Positions 41,872 through 54,182 of a stretch of DNA of 64,000 bases are shown here, in pieces; positions within the stretch are counted from its first letter, which is position 1, and the number at the start of each line of letters is the position of its first letter. The position numbers and the translations under genes were made by a program. This stretch comes from Hoplostethus atlanticus (lineage: Eukaryota > Chordata > Actinopteri > Trachichthyiformes > Trachichthyidae): assembly GCA_034670405.1 (NCBI GenBank), contig JAXDDX010000057.1, positions 983,501-1,047,500 on the forward strand, written 5' to 3'. The notes below the pieces were generated by a model. That model saw only the letters and a list, made by a program, of their open reading frames with translations, was not told the DNA's origin and searched no databases.

Positions 41872-43439
41872 GAGTAGGGAGTAGGCCCGGAGGCCCTTTG
41901 CAGGAGGTCCGACTCCCCTGTTTACATGTGTACAGCAGCCCTGGCCCTAGTCTGTGATCAACGCGCTATTACGGAAGGCGTTGTAACACATCGCTTCAGC
42001 AAGACAAATGGTGCGTAACGCGATCACCCTTTGTGAGCCTTTTTATTGTTATCTTCAAAGGACGGGTCGCCGTGTCAGATTATGCACCAAGCGGGGTTGC
42101 TTCTGTCAATTCACTGAACCCTGAAGGCAAAGTCCCTGCATCTGATATCATTTGTCACCAAGTCACTTCTACGGGCTCAATTTCTGACAAGATATTGGTC
42201 AATGTGATACATTATTAGAAGAAGGTCTGATGGGATTTCTAATAGATTTATTGCAATTTTTGCTAGATGTTTGCTCTGCATTATAGTGATGCAAGCTAAG
42301 ATCAAGTCTGGAATTTGCACACCTTGCCATACCCAACTGATGACCATGTGCTTCAGAAAACACTTGAATACTTTGTCTAGCTTCCTTGTGACACAAAAGC
42401 TTCCCAATTCAAACCTACAGCCAGACATATGCCTTTATTATATTTGTCTTTACTGACTGTGGCGTCACAGATAACAGGGTAGTGACGACTAGTGCAGAGC
42501 ATTCAAAAAATTCCTCCTTTCTCATTCCCTTCAGTCACAAATGTTTTGAAACTGCCTCTGTCCTGTTTACCAGCAAATATTTGAAGAGACTGATTATAAG
42601 TATGGATTAGGCTAAAAATGTCATTTTACCTTTTGCACAAAGTCCTCTGTCCTCATCAAACACACCAGCTAGGTCTACTTAATCCTCCCTTCGGCAATCT
42701 TCAGTTTTAATTTAACTTATTTCAGGCCAAGCCCTGCTGTCTGAAACATGTAAATCTGTCCTTTGTCTGTTTCACTTCAAAAATCTCTTTCCAGGATAGC
42801 GAAATCTTTCTAAATAGAAACCAGAGAGCAGTTTGAATGGGTTGCCTGCCTTGGACACAGTGGTGGACATCAAAGGACTAACAGAGGATCCCCCTTCAGA
42901 ATAGCAGCCACATGCCATTCCAATAAGCGCAGTGTATTTGGATCTGCAGTTCAAAAGAGACTGGTGCAGGCAGGTCTCTGGGGCCCTGCCACCAATAGTC
43001 TGGCTGGACAGATGTTTTGAATGCCAGTGCAGACCATTTGCCATTTCTGCTGAAACTGAAGGCCTTCAGAAGTGAGCGGAGGGAAGTTTGGCAGGGCATG
43101 TGCTTTCCACCTTGCCTGACACTCAACCTGATTTAGCATATGGTGCCGGTCTGAAACGGCCTTTTCAGCGAAGCCACAACAAAGGGTAATGTCCGAGCTG
43201 ATGTTAACAGTGATTGAATCTTTCCATGTCTGTCAGAGAATCTAAGCCCAACGAAAAATATGAAATCTTGCTTTACCAAGTGGGTGTGCCCAAGCAATTG
43301 TCTCTGAAGAGATTAATGAAATGGATCGATCGCCGGTATGATCATTACGACATAAAGGAGGGTAACTGATGAAGATGTTCAATAAGTGACCAAAACACTC
43401 CGACATGCACTTTCCAACATATTCTCTCATTCTGTTCCT

Positions 43440-43440
<1 letters not shown>

Positions 43441-43472
<32 letters not shown>

Positions 43473-43502
43473 CCTCTCTCTCTCACCCACACACACACAC
43501 AC
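43441..43502 (+). repeat. Compound (CT)n-(CA)n microsatellite
   Basis: CT run with small interruptions to about 43484, then CACAC to 43502. Confidence 0.95.
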
Positions 43503-43920
43503 TTCCTTACTCCTTCAGCGGATGTAATACCCTTCATACCCTTTTATGGCCTTCTCTTCCTTAAGCTGTATTATAACACCTTTGAATTCATGAAGCCACA
43601 TTTTTTCCCTCTGAGCATATCAATCAACTTGCCAACTTCATTTTCCCAACCATATCTTTCAGAGCCTTTGGCTATTGCTATATTTTACCTAAATCCCTTA
43701 ATGGAGCTGTAAAACAACAGGGACTCAGCGTCCTCCATAACGCAATCATTCTCAAGTTTTCAGTTTTGGGGAAAATCTGCGATGATTTAACCTAATTATT
43801 ACCCTACCCCTATTGTTTTCATTATTTTTACCATGTTACCTGTTTTTTGTTATTACAGGCCCTCGGATTTTAAAGTCTCACCTGCACAATCTTGCATTTT
43901 TTAAAATCTCCTTTTTATCC

Positions 43921-43990
43921 TTCCCAAAGTGGGGTCCTGGAACCCCCGGGGGTCTTTGACAAGTTTCCATGGGGTCCCCAGCAGAAATAG
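43921..43990 (+). mobile_element. hAT-like repeat fragment
   Basis: CCCAAAGTGGGGTCCTGGAA followed by CCCCCGGGGGTC resembles the start of the element at 41871, but on the other strand. Fragment only. Confidence 0.4.
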
Positions 43991-44861
43991 TTTATTTTTG
44001 CTATTCTTTACTTCACTAGACGTTAGCACTAACCACGAAATCTGGGCGTGCTTGCCATGAAAAAGTTTTGGAAGAACTAAACTAAACTAAACTAAACGTT
44101 GTGAGGATGTCCAATTTAGGGTTCTTACAAGAACTCATAAGAAACTTATTCTTTCTTATGGTTAATAGTTGTGACAACTACAATTCCTTTAAATCATCTT
44201 CTGTTGAGACTGTACATCTGACATGATATTGGTGCACATTGACTCAGTGACCATGTGAGTGTAGCTTGTTTCAAAGCACTTACATTGTAAAAGACCACCT
44301 TTTCCATCTTTTCCACATCTCTAGGAAACGGTACATTGGTATGACATCACAGATTTGTTGTCTTTGGCTATGGGAGGCGATTCAGTGGCATTCCCCTTTC
44401 AGCAAAAAAAAATACTATGTTTTATACTACTTCTATATTAGGTCCACATCTACCAAGTTTTCCCAAAGCGCTCGTATTGTATTCTTATTCCGTCTTGTAA
44501 ATCGCTATCGCTATGTTGTTTATGTGAAGGGAAAAACACAAACTTGTTATCGTCCCCCTGGGCAAACAAGTGTCGACTAGAACCAATCTGACACATTGTG
44601 AAACACATTTATCATCCATCTAAATTCCTTCCTGTGTTAATCAAATGATTACCCCATGCCAAGAGAATTTGGAGTTCATCACTAATTGCTAGGTTAGGTT
44701 GCTGTTGGCTCAGGTGATGCATACTCTGCATGCTTACCTTCACAAATGTTAGGCTGCTTGTGTGTGAAAGAGAACAGCAGGTCTTTTAAACGGCAACAAT
44801 TAAGCTGTTAAGACGTAGCAAATGTGAGGAGTCTTGCCACAAAACAAGCCATAACAGCTTT

Positions 44862-44867
44862 TTTATT
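44862..44867 (-). terminator. SPTLC3: Candidate SPTLC3 polyadenylation signal
   Basis: AATAAA on the - strand, 1 kb after the stop codon at 45865. ATTAAA-type variants are also near (reverse of TTTAAT at 44888-44893). Not proven. Confidence 0.35.
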
Positions 44868-45864
44868 CTGCGCAAGGCTTGTTGAGATTTAATTGCATGT
44901 CACAGAAGTAATTGCTGCATGATCTATTATTTATGGGAAGGTTATCATTTCATGGAGATGAAACAAGTCTAATAGCAGCATTTTTAGCCCTTTCTGCTCA
45001 GACAATCCTTCCTAACCCTCATTTCACCCAGCAGTATTGTAAATCATCACGGCTTAACATGAAATGAACAAAGCGAAGGTTCAGGATTTTTAGAAGCCTG
45101 TCCCGTTAATCACTAATAAACCGCCCTCCAAACACATTCAGTTTTCATGCTTGCATTTTTTTGCGAAGAAAAAAAATGACACCAGACTCCGGTTAACATT
45201 TGTTAGCTGTGCGGGAGTAAACCACTGGGAAACAGTTCTCACAACATTGCATACAAGACCCTTTACACAAAGCCCTATGCTAACTAATACTTCATCTTAT
45301 GGAAGGCAGTGGAAGTGGCTTGCATGCAATGCTCAGAGAAATTGTTTCGTTCCCTATTGACTTGCACCAGCATTGTAGACAAATACTAAAAGGTGGCTGA
45401 TGCAAAGTTGCATGAAAAAGTTTTGAATGTCCAAAGACGAGGCTGGATTATTATTTATAGGATGAACGTCTAAATATATGGAACCTCCCTTTCAACTCAG
45501 GAATGATACAAAAATCAAAAGTGTCTCTCGATCTAAATCTAGCTAACAATATGTGACTTGTCTTAGTATCACAACTTGAGAGCCTTGAGTGTATTTTACA
45601 TGTTACCTGACATGGAGGGTTTTACAGTTGTGCAATGATTCCATACAGTGTATTCAGCAATACAACCAATTAACCAGCTTCCCTTGTCAAGTGGCATAAC
45701 AAAGCGTTTTTATAAAAATATACAAAGCAGCTGCCGAACATTTGGCCCTTCTTATTCTGTCAGACAGGGATGTCACTCTACATTGTCATTGTTTCTGGGT
45801 CCGCTGTGTCGTGGGAGCTTAGAAGCTTGTTTGACACTCCGAAGTGAAGGTGTCACGGGTCCTA

Positions 45865-45978
45865 TCAGCTGTCCAGCTCAGAGTCTGTCTCACTGTAGAG
45901 TTCGGGCTGAGGGGAATATTTCCGCCGGGAGAACTTCAGACAGAAGGCATCTCCCACCTCATTCAGGTGAAACAGCAC
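45865..45978 (-). CDS. SPTLC3: SPTLC3 last coding exon
   Basis: 114 nt; acceptor TTGTCTTCAG. It encodes [20 protein letters not shown] then [17 protein letters not shown] and TGA. The PELYSET end resembles the SPTLC3 C-terminus. [11 protein letters not shown] replaces the family's usual GDLLQLKYSRH. Confidence 0.9.
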   Translation of the reverse strand: MLFHLNEVGDAFCLKFSRRKYSPQPELYSETDSELDS

Positions 45979-46211
45979 CTGAAGACAAAGAACAGCTTCA
46001 TAATAAACTGTATGTGTGATTTAGGTGAAAAAAATAAAGCATCAGTGATGGATATGACATATGATTTTCATGTTGGTAAGTTTTTTTGATATACTAGGAA
46101 GCGCAAATGCTTGAGGCAAGTGAGTGTTATAGTACTTTGAATGTGAAAGGTACCAAAGCCCGTAAGAAAATATTCTGGGGTAACTACATCCAAAGAAGGG
46201 GCAAGGTAGCT

Positions 46212-46260
<49 letters not shown>

Positions 46261-49200
46261 CTGGTCCAGCATGGCCCTGGTGTGTGCTGCAGACACACAG
46301 AAGCGTGCTCGGGCCTCTGTGATCGGTGTGGCTGGGAAGCCAACGACCACCACGCCGATTCTCCTCTCCAGCATGGCTCGGCAGAAAGCCCTGACAAGCA
46401 ACAGAAACAGACCCAGCTATCAGATATGACATATTGTTGTTTACACAGCACTGAAGACATTAAAGGGGAATCCCAGAAAAAATGATTTTCAGCTTTTTAT
46501 CACGCTCAAATAAAAACTTTCACATTTTTGGGGGGATTTTTGTTGGTTGTTCTATAATCTCTGAGATATGATTGATAAAGGTACATTTTGGTGGAATTCC
46601 CCTTTAAATAAAAATGCCTGCATGATACTCTATGACCCCGACAGAGATCGATGCTGTTTTCCTTTACTGTAAAGGTTAAAGGTTATGTAAACAATCCAAA
46701 GCAGACACACTAAAAAGGGCCACTGGAGCTACAAAGCAGGCAACGGTAGATGATCTACGATTCAGTCCAAGCCACTCCATATACAACCTAGTATACCTAA
46801 TTGACTCAACCAGCCCTGGGCAATACCTGATCAATGTCTGATGTTGCCTGTTAAAGGATGTGAGCATAACAGCTGAGGGAGAGGAAGAAGAAAAAAGCAG
46901 GGAAGGACAGAAAGGGACAGAGAAGGAAGGAAAATGGACAGAGGTTGGGGAGATCCTGTTTTTCTTTTGCAAGTGGCTAATGCAACCCTTTTGTTACCCT
47001 GCTAGAAGTACGTTATCTTGGGAAGGGTAAGGATGAGATTCAGAGAAGAAACATGCTGCCCTGGTCTGGCCAGTGGAAATGAGAGATGCAATCATTTTGA
47101 AATGAGTGCTAATTATTTCAAATTCATCAATGCAGAGTGTAGCCTCCCACCGTAAAACCGCCCTGAGTGCAATTTATACATTGATAATCTTCTTCTACAC
47201 AGAAAACGGCGAACACAAACCAGTGCCAGGCTGTTCAGAGTTCTGGCATACTTACACCACTTTGCCTGGCATGTAGAGCAAGATTGGGACTACAGGTGAG
47301 TCGTCATTGCCATAGATGATGAAGCCCATCTCCTTCAGTCTGGCCCTGAAGTACCTGGTGTTCTCTGCCAGCTGCTGGATCCGTTGGATGCCTACAATAA
47401 CAACAAGGAGGCCAGCAGATTTACACGCGCAATTCACCAATTCACTGCCTCTCTTGCATATTTGCACTGTACTGAGTCTACTGGAGGGAAAGATAACCAT
47501 TCCCATGCCAGGGAGTCAGAAGTAGCTAGTGTGGCGTGACCTCTGTCAGAGTACCAACTCATCCTGAGCCCTGCACCTCCATCTGGGCCATTCCAGCCTC
47601 CACCATGGACGTGCTCATGATTACAACTCAGCTGCAGCAGCAGATGGTTCAGTTTTTTCTGCCTGACGGCGTGGTGTACACACTTGCCCGCTGCCAAGAT
47701 GAGGGCTCGCAAAAAAAAGGATACGATGGATTTCGTACAAAATGAAAATGGCTCTGGACTGCAACTGGAGCGTAGCCATGAGTGAAACCAAATACAAATA
47801 ATGCTTAACTATCACGTCCATTTCAGAGAAATATATTAGGAGACAAATCAAAGGCAGCAGAGGGAGCCTGCTCTGCTAACCCCCAGGGCTCCCTAATGAT
47901 GTGGATCGCTGGGGAGCCAGCTCGAGCCATGGCTGCAGCAGCGTTTGGCATGGCCCAACCTTGGAACACGGCTCTGTTTCCCTCTGATTACCTGGGAACA
48001 GATTGGCAGTTCTTTCAAAGGGGTGTAAGAGAGCACTTTAAATCCCCTTATCTCAGCAGAAAGAAAAAACACAAACACTCGGGCATCTGCCAAAAGCACA
48101 AGCCCCATTTTGTAAATTGTTCCTCTCTGCAAAGATAGAGGGCAGAGAGGTCAAAAGCCTGCTGCCAGATGCAGGAGTCATGTGAGTAGGTGAGAGTTTT
48201 ACTAGAGTGCGTGGATGCTGCGCTCTTTCGCAACATTTCCCTATTTGCTTTAAAGCAAATAGGGAAGAGAGAAGAAGAGAGAGAGCGAGGGAAGGGGGAG
48301 GGGTGGATAGAGAGAGAGAGAGAGAGAAAACTACAAAATCGGCATATTTGTAAAGACCATTTGACCTCTTGTGCGACAGTGTGCTTTGGTAGCCTTCTGA
48401 TGGACACTGGAGCTGATGTTTGAAAGAGCGCCCTGTTCCCTCCCCTCCATAAGGCAGGTCAAGACCGATTTCTCCGCAGCAAACAACTATTTGCCGGGGC
48501 TACGTCAGATGCAAGGCATGGCTTGTTCAGAGCCAGAGGAGAGAGTTACTCATCACTGAACAGAACAGTACCTCCACAATAGGACATTAGTCTGTAGTCC
48601 TTGGAGTGCCAAACCCTTTACGGCACTCTAAGATATGCAATTGTGTATATATATATATTTTTTAGCCATATGCCTGTGTACAGTCTTTACCATGTGGCAC
48701 ATAGTCTAAGCTCTGTAGGTTTGGGGAAATGGCTGTGCTCAGTATCCCATCGGGGCTGTCATGGCAGCTTGCAGAGACATCGCCCTTGTTGTGGCTCTTT
48801 AACACTGACCCATCCGCTCAGTGCCACCTCCCTGGGGCAAAGGCACTCATTATCGTTCACTGTATGTTTCTGTATGTCGCTGTTGTCGTCGGTCCTGTCT
48901 GTGTGAACAGTGTCCTGATTGTGGTTTGTTCACTACTATTACATTACTTGGTTTATTAATAATAATAAAGGAATTTCCCACTGTGAAATCAATAAATTAC
49001 TATTACAGCTATTACTACTACTATTATTACTACTACTACTACTACTACTACTACAATAAGCCAAGAACAATTCCTCTCTAGCGGTGTTGCAACTGATGCG
49101 GTAATGACTACATCACTGCCCTAATGTCTGATACCATTAAAGCAGAGACTTTTCAGAGGTACAGGTTTCCTCACAACACACACATGAAACTGATTTCCTC

Positions 49201-52200
49201 CGTGGCAGGGTCACGTGTGCATAGGGACTGCAGGTCCTCCCTCTTTCTACCATTGCAGATCCCTGTAATTGCTAGCACATTTTCTGACCAAGCAGCTGTT
49301 TGTCTTTCCCTACACGACTGGACGTACCAATAATACTAACATTGGTGTTGCCTCCGGGTTTATTATGCTATCGTTTCCATAAAGAATATATGAAGGTGTA
49401 TAACTGTATATAGCACGAACATCATGTTTGGGCGGTATATGGATGATGACATTAACAGGAAAGAGACCAGGTGTAAAATACTCACCCACTGTGCTCCCGT
49501 CTTGTCCCATGATGCACTTCATGGCGCGTAGGACCTGCTCAGTGACTGGAGGGGACATGGCGGTGGCATATACTGCACTATGAGAGTGACTACGCAAGTA
49601 GTCCACCAGCTCCTGCAACATAATGCAGGGACTCAATGTAAAATATGATGGGCAGAGATATAATGTGCTTTCAGTTGAAAAATATTGGAGTCATTTCATG
49701 TATAAAGTCTGACTTTGAACATCCTGAATGTCCAAATGGGGAAAAGACAGATAGGTTTGTGAACTTTTAAGTTTAAAGGATGGGAGGCAAGACATGCACA
49801 CATTTACAATGTACTGAACTATCAACTCTGAATATCATATCTTGTAAAAGATGCACGTGAGAGGACGGTTGCCCTGCACTTGTCCTTCAGGACCACTAGA
49901 GAGAGCTCATGTGCAGTCAACACCTGAGAATTAAAACACCACAAGTCATTTCTCTGTCTTAGCACTGGGACTGTGGGCTGTAGAAAAGCACTGTGTCTTT
50001 TCTTGGTCTGTGCTCTGAGGGAGCCAATTTGAGAAAAGGACCAATGGTGAAGTGAGCCAGAATGGGGACCGTCATGCTCATTATTCCTAAATGTCAGCAG
50101 TAGATTAATTCTGCTTGCGGTTGTCAAGAGGAGAGCAGGATTTCAGGAAACCGGCCTGATTTGGTCATGGGTCTCTGAAGCACGTGTGTGTAAGTGGTCT
50201 GAGGTTGGAGCGGGCCGAGAGCTGTGATGGGCTGCTGCTCGGTGGCTGTGCGGTGGCCAGCGGGGGTGGGGGTGATGACACGGAGCCGGAGATGCTGTCT
50301 GGCCACCATTTCCACCCGCTGCCATCTGTCTCCGCTGGGGCGGTGGCGGTGGCCTCCCAGCACACATGTGAGGGGAAAAGGATTTCGGGGGAAATGCTCA
50401 AACGTAGCGAAGGAACCCTGAAACAACCTGACATCTGGTTCCGTTTACCGCTGGGGATTTTCACCACTTTAGGGCCTCGCAGGATTTCGGTGCGACCAAG
50501 ATAAACTGGTTAAGAGAACATGTCCGAAATCCAGCCTGAATCTGGGGAGCGGGGCATGGAGTGACAGCTCAGAGTGTTTCCTCTCTTCTAAAGCCACTGC
50601 CACACAGCTGCAGCACTGATGTGGCAAGACATGGCCACAATGCCACAGAGTAGCAGCAGCGCCAGAAAAGCACACACACACGCTAATGCACACACTCGCA
50701 CATGGGCACACACGTGCACAAACACACACACTCTCTTCTAGCCTTTTCAGTGGAGGTAATTAATACCGTAATGTCACTGCTAATGTCGCAGCGTTTGGGT
50801 GGAGGGTTAATGATCAAAGAGGTTGAAGTGAACTCTAAGGAGTTTGGAGTCGATTCACTGCGGTACTTATTTTTGGTACACTCGTAAAATAGTTATAATA
50901 TGACTGTTTTCCAGAACACATCTGCAGGTCTTTTGTCGGTCAACCCGAATCCACTTAATGTAGGATTTGGGGGATTTCACCACAACAACAAATAAGTCAA
51001 ATCTAAAGGCGTTCTCTCTCTTTTTTTCTCCCTGCTCCTTCCAGGCTGTTTACTACAGCCAGCTGTCAAAGGAGGCAGCGTGTTCATACTTCAAACATTA
51101 TCATGCTTGTTAAAGGCCATCCTGTTAAATCTGGAGCGCAGTTCCGACGCCTGCCACAAGAAGGGGCTGGCCCTCTGCCAGCTTTACCTTCTTATTATGG
51201 CGGAGCAAGGCTGAGCCAACATAAGGCATGGGCAGGAAGTGTCCCTCTCTGGATGCCTAATTCAAACAACATGGCCGTTTCCTCTGTTGCTTTCTAATCA
51301 ACTGCCACAAAGTCAGTGCGGTTATGTACTAAAGTGCACTTTTTAATGGAGTCAAAAGAAATTACAAAGGCCCCGAGACGCAGCCTGAGGAACATTTGTT
51401 GGACACATGAGAGCTTCAAGAGAGATGGGGTGTGACGGAGTAAGAGTGGATGGCAGACCCCACACCTCTTCACAAGACAGACCAAATACTTTTTATGGTT
51501 TGTTTTAACCTGCTTCTTAGCCAAATGGGTGTTGCCACGTAGCACAGGTTTGTAGGTTTGGCTCGGGAGGATTTATTTTTCCTATGAACAGTAAGGTGAC
51601 CAGACCAGTTTGTGTTTGACTGGGGAAACCATGAGGCTACCACACAATTTGCAAGTTCACTCTGTCACAGTTGTGCGATGAATATGTGATACGGAGGGAA
51701 ACAATGATGATGGATGATCTCATTCAAAACAGGCAGTTAAGCTAGTTAGTTAAGCGTTAAAGGAACACCACCTTGTTGGCAAAAAAAGGAGCACACCACC
51801 TCTTTGATGAACTCACTGCTGTGCTATGAGAAGATTGGTATTGGATTGGTGTATCTGTGACTTCATTTACTTCATGACAGGTCGTGCTAATGCTTGAAAC
51901 ACATCTCAAAAGCACTACATGCTGAACACGGCGACGTGAAACTACAAGCAATCTTTTTGTCACACAATGTTCAGTTGATCTTGTTTGCCAAAACATGGTT
52001 CATGTTTTTAACAGGGTGCACGTTCATACCTGAATGTGAAAAATAAATATCACTACTGAAATTAATATACAGAGATCAGAAAATGCATAAATGAATGAAA
52101 TGTACTGATAGAACATTAATAATATATTGAAATGATTTGAGAAATGAATGAATGAATAAATAAATGATGAGAATATCAATACATTAATAAATAATAATAA

Positions 52201-53937
52201 AAATGAATCGTGATAAAAATGTACACAAAACTACAGGGAAAAAACTGAAATTGAATGAATCGATCTAGATACAGTATATAGATCTAGTATAATATAAATA
52301 TAGATACCATTATTAATACAGACATATATTAGCTGTGATATATATAGAAATATATTAATAGTGATCAAAGGTCAACACAAAAGGGAAGAAAAGAATAGGA
52401 AATCAAAAGGCCGATAGGAACCTTCTTCCCTGCGATGTAGCCTCCAGCGGCCCCGAAGCTCTTGGTGAAGGTGCCCATCATCACGTCCACATCAGCCGGG
52501 TTCAGATCAAGCAGCTCGGTCACACCCCTCCCCGTTGGCCCCACCGCTCCGACACTGTGGGCCTCATCCACGTACAGGTAGGCCTTATACTTCTTCTTCA
52601 GGGCGATGATCTCAGCCAGTCGCACCACTGAGCCCTCCATGCTGAAGAGGTTCAGAAAATCACACACACACTACAGTTAGAGTAGGTGTCAAATATGGAC
52701 ACAAATATGGATATGCCGATCAATGTGTATAGTGGAATATGAGATGCATGAGAAAAAAAGGTACAGAATGAAAACAGCTGATTTTCTTATGGCAAAAAAA
52801 AAATCCAGTTTTTGAACGGATTGAACTGAAACAGAACTGACCCCAACCCCGGTCCTTCCTTTATATACTGCAGACCTTCTGTACATGCATATTACATAAT
52901 CCCACATGCCCCAATTTCCCAAGAATCTTTCTGCTGTCTTTCATTTTCCTCCCACCTCTCACCGGTCTATTCCTTCCCTCAGAGGCAAGCCTTTTAAGGC
53001 TACAAGTAGACAGAATGGGTGTATGGCTGGGGAATGGAGCGATCCCAGCCCTGCTATCCCTGCTTTGCCCCAGAACCTCTGCACTCCAAATGACATCAGG
53101 CAGGGTTTCACCGGGACTTATGCGGACATCAAAGGCGGGCCCAGGATATAGCTAAAGCCTTTTGATGTTCCCGGGAGGCGATGGATGGAGCATTAGTTCT
53201 TTCAAGACCATATCAACAGGCCCCCTTTCTCTAATGCTTTAAGATTGTCTGATAAAGCCAATTTGATGATGTGCAATAAAGTTGTCATTCAGATTAATAG
53301 GATTGTGGTAGAACTAATCATTACATTAATGCCTCTTGATGGCCATGGTCAAGGCTTTCACTTCATTTGATAAGAGGGCTGTCATAAAACAATAAAGTAT
53401 ACATAGCGGCTGAATAAGAGCGTGGAAATGTGTTCTGAAGGTCTCAAATGTAGGGAAGGAGAGACTGGGAGCAAAAGAGGGATGGGAGATAGGAGAAAAG
53501 AAAATGGTTGTGACAAACAGTTGGGGCTGGAGGTGTAGCCAAGTCAATCTCTGTGGCTCCATTTGGCCTTGATTCGGAGCTAATGAGCAGATGGAGAGGG
53601 TCACTGTGGCTCTGGATTGCTCACTGCTCACAGAGACACACAATACCTTTCTCCCTTCTCCAGTAATCAAACAGTACCCAACCATCCACACACACACACA
53701 CACACGTACACACACACACTATTATTCAAGGCTAGAGAGGGAAGCGATTGAAATAGAGACCATTAGAGGGGCCGCTAAACACACAGGCACAGAGCTCTCC
53801 TCGGGTTACAAATGAAGACTTCTACCTGAGTGGAGTCTGGCTGTGCTAAACTCTGCTAAAGAGCACTACCTGCAGTTACAGAAAAGATAAAAACAGATCA
53901 AGTGACCAGAGATATGTGTTTGTGTGGAGGCTCTGTG

Positions 53938-53978
<41 letters not shown>

Positions 53979-54149
53979 TGCACGGACGTGGGTGTGTGTG
54001 TGTGCTGCCGCGTGTGGTGTAATTACAGCTGACCTATAGATGCCTTCCACCACGATGAGGATCTTCCTCCAGGGTCTGTGGCCTCGAGGCTGGCCTGAGC
54101 ATATCGCCTCTCTCAGCAGCTTCTCCAAACTGTGCATGTCTGAGACACA

Positions 54150-54182
<33 letters not shown>

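Larger units (their letters stand above)
41872..45864. other. ISM1 upstream region to SPTLC3 3' end
   Basis: No gene seen. It contains a (CT)n/(CA)n compound run at 43441-43502, a second fragment of the CCCAAAGTGGGGTCC hAT-like repeat at 43921-43990 in opposite orientation, and an (AAACT)n patch near 44082-44098. The right part is the probable SPTLC3 3' UTR. Confidence 0.6.
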
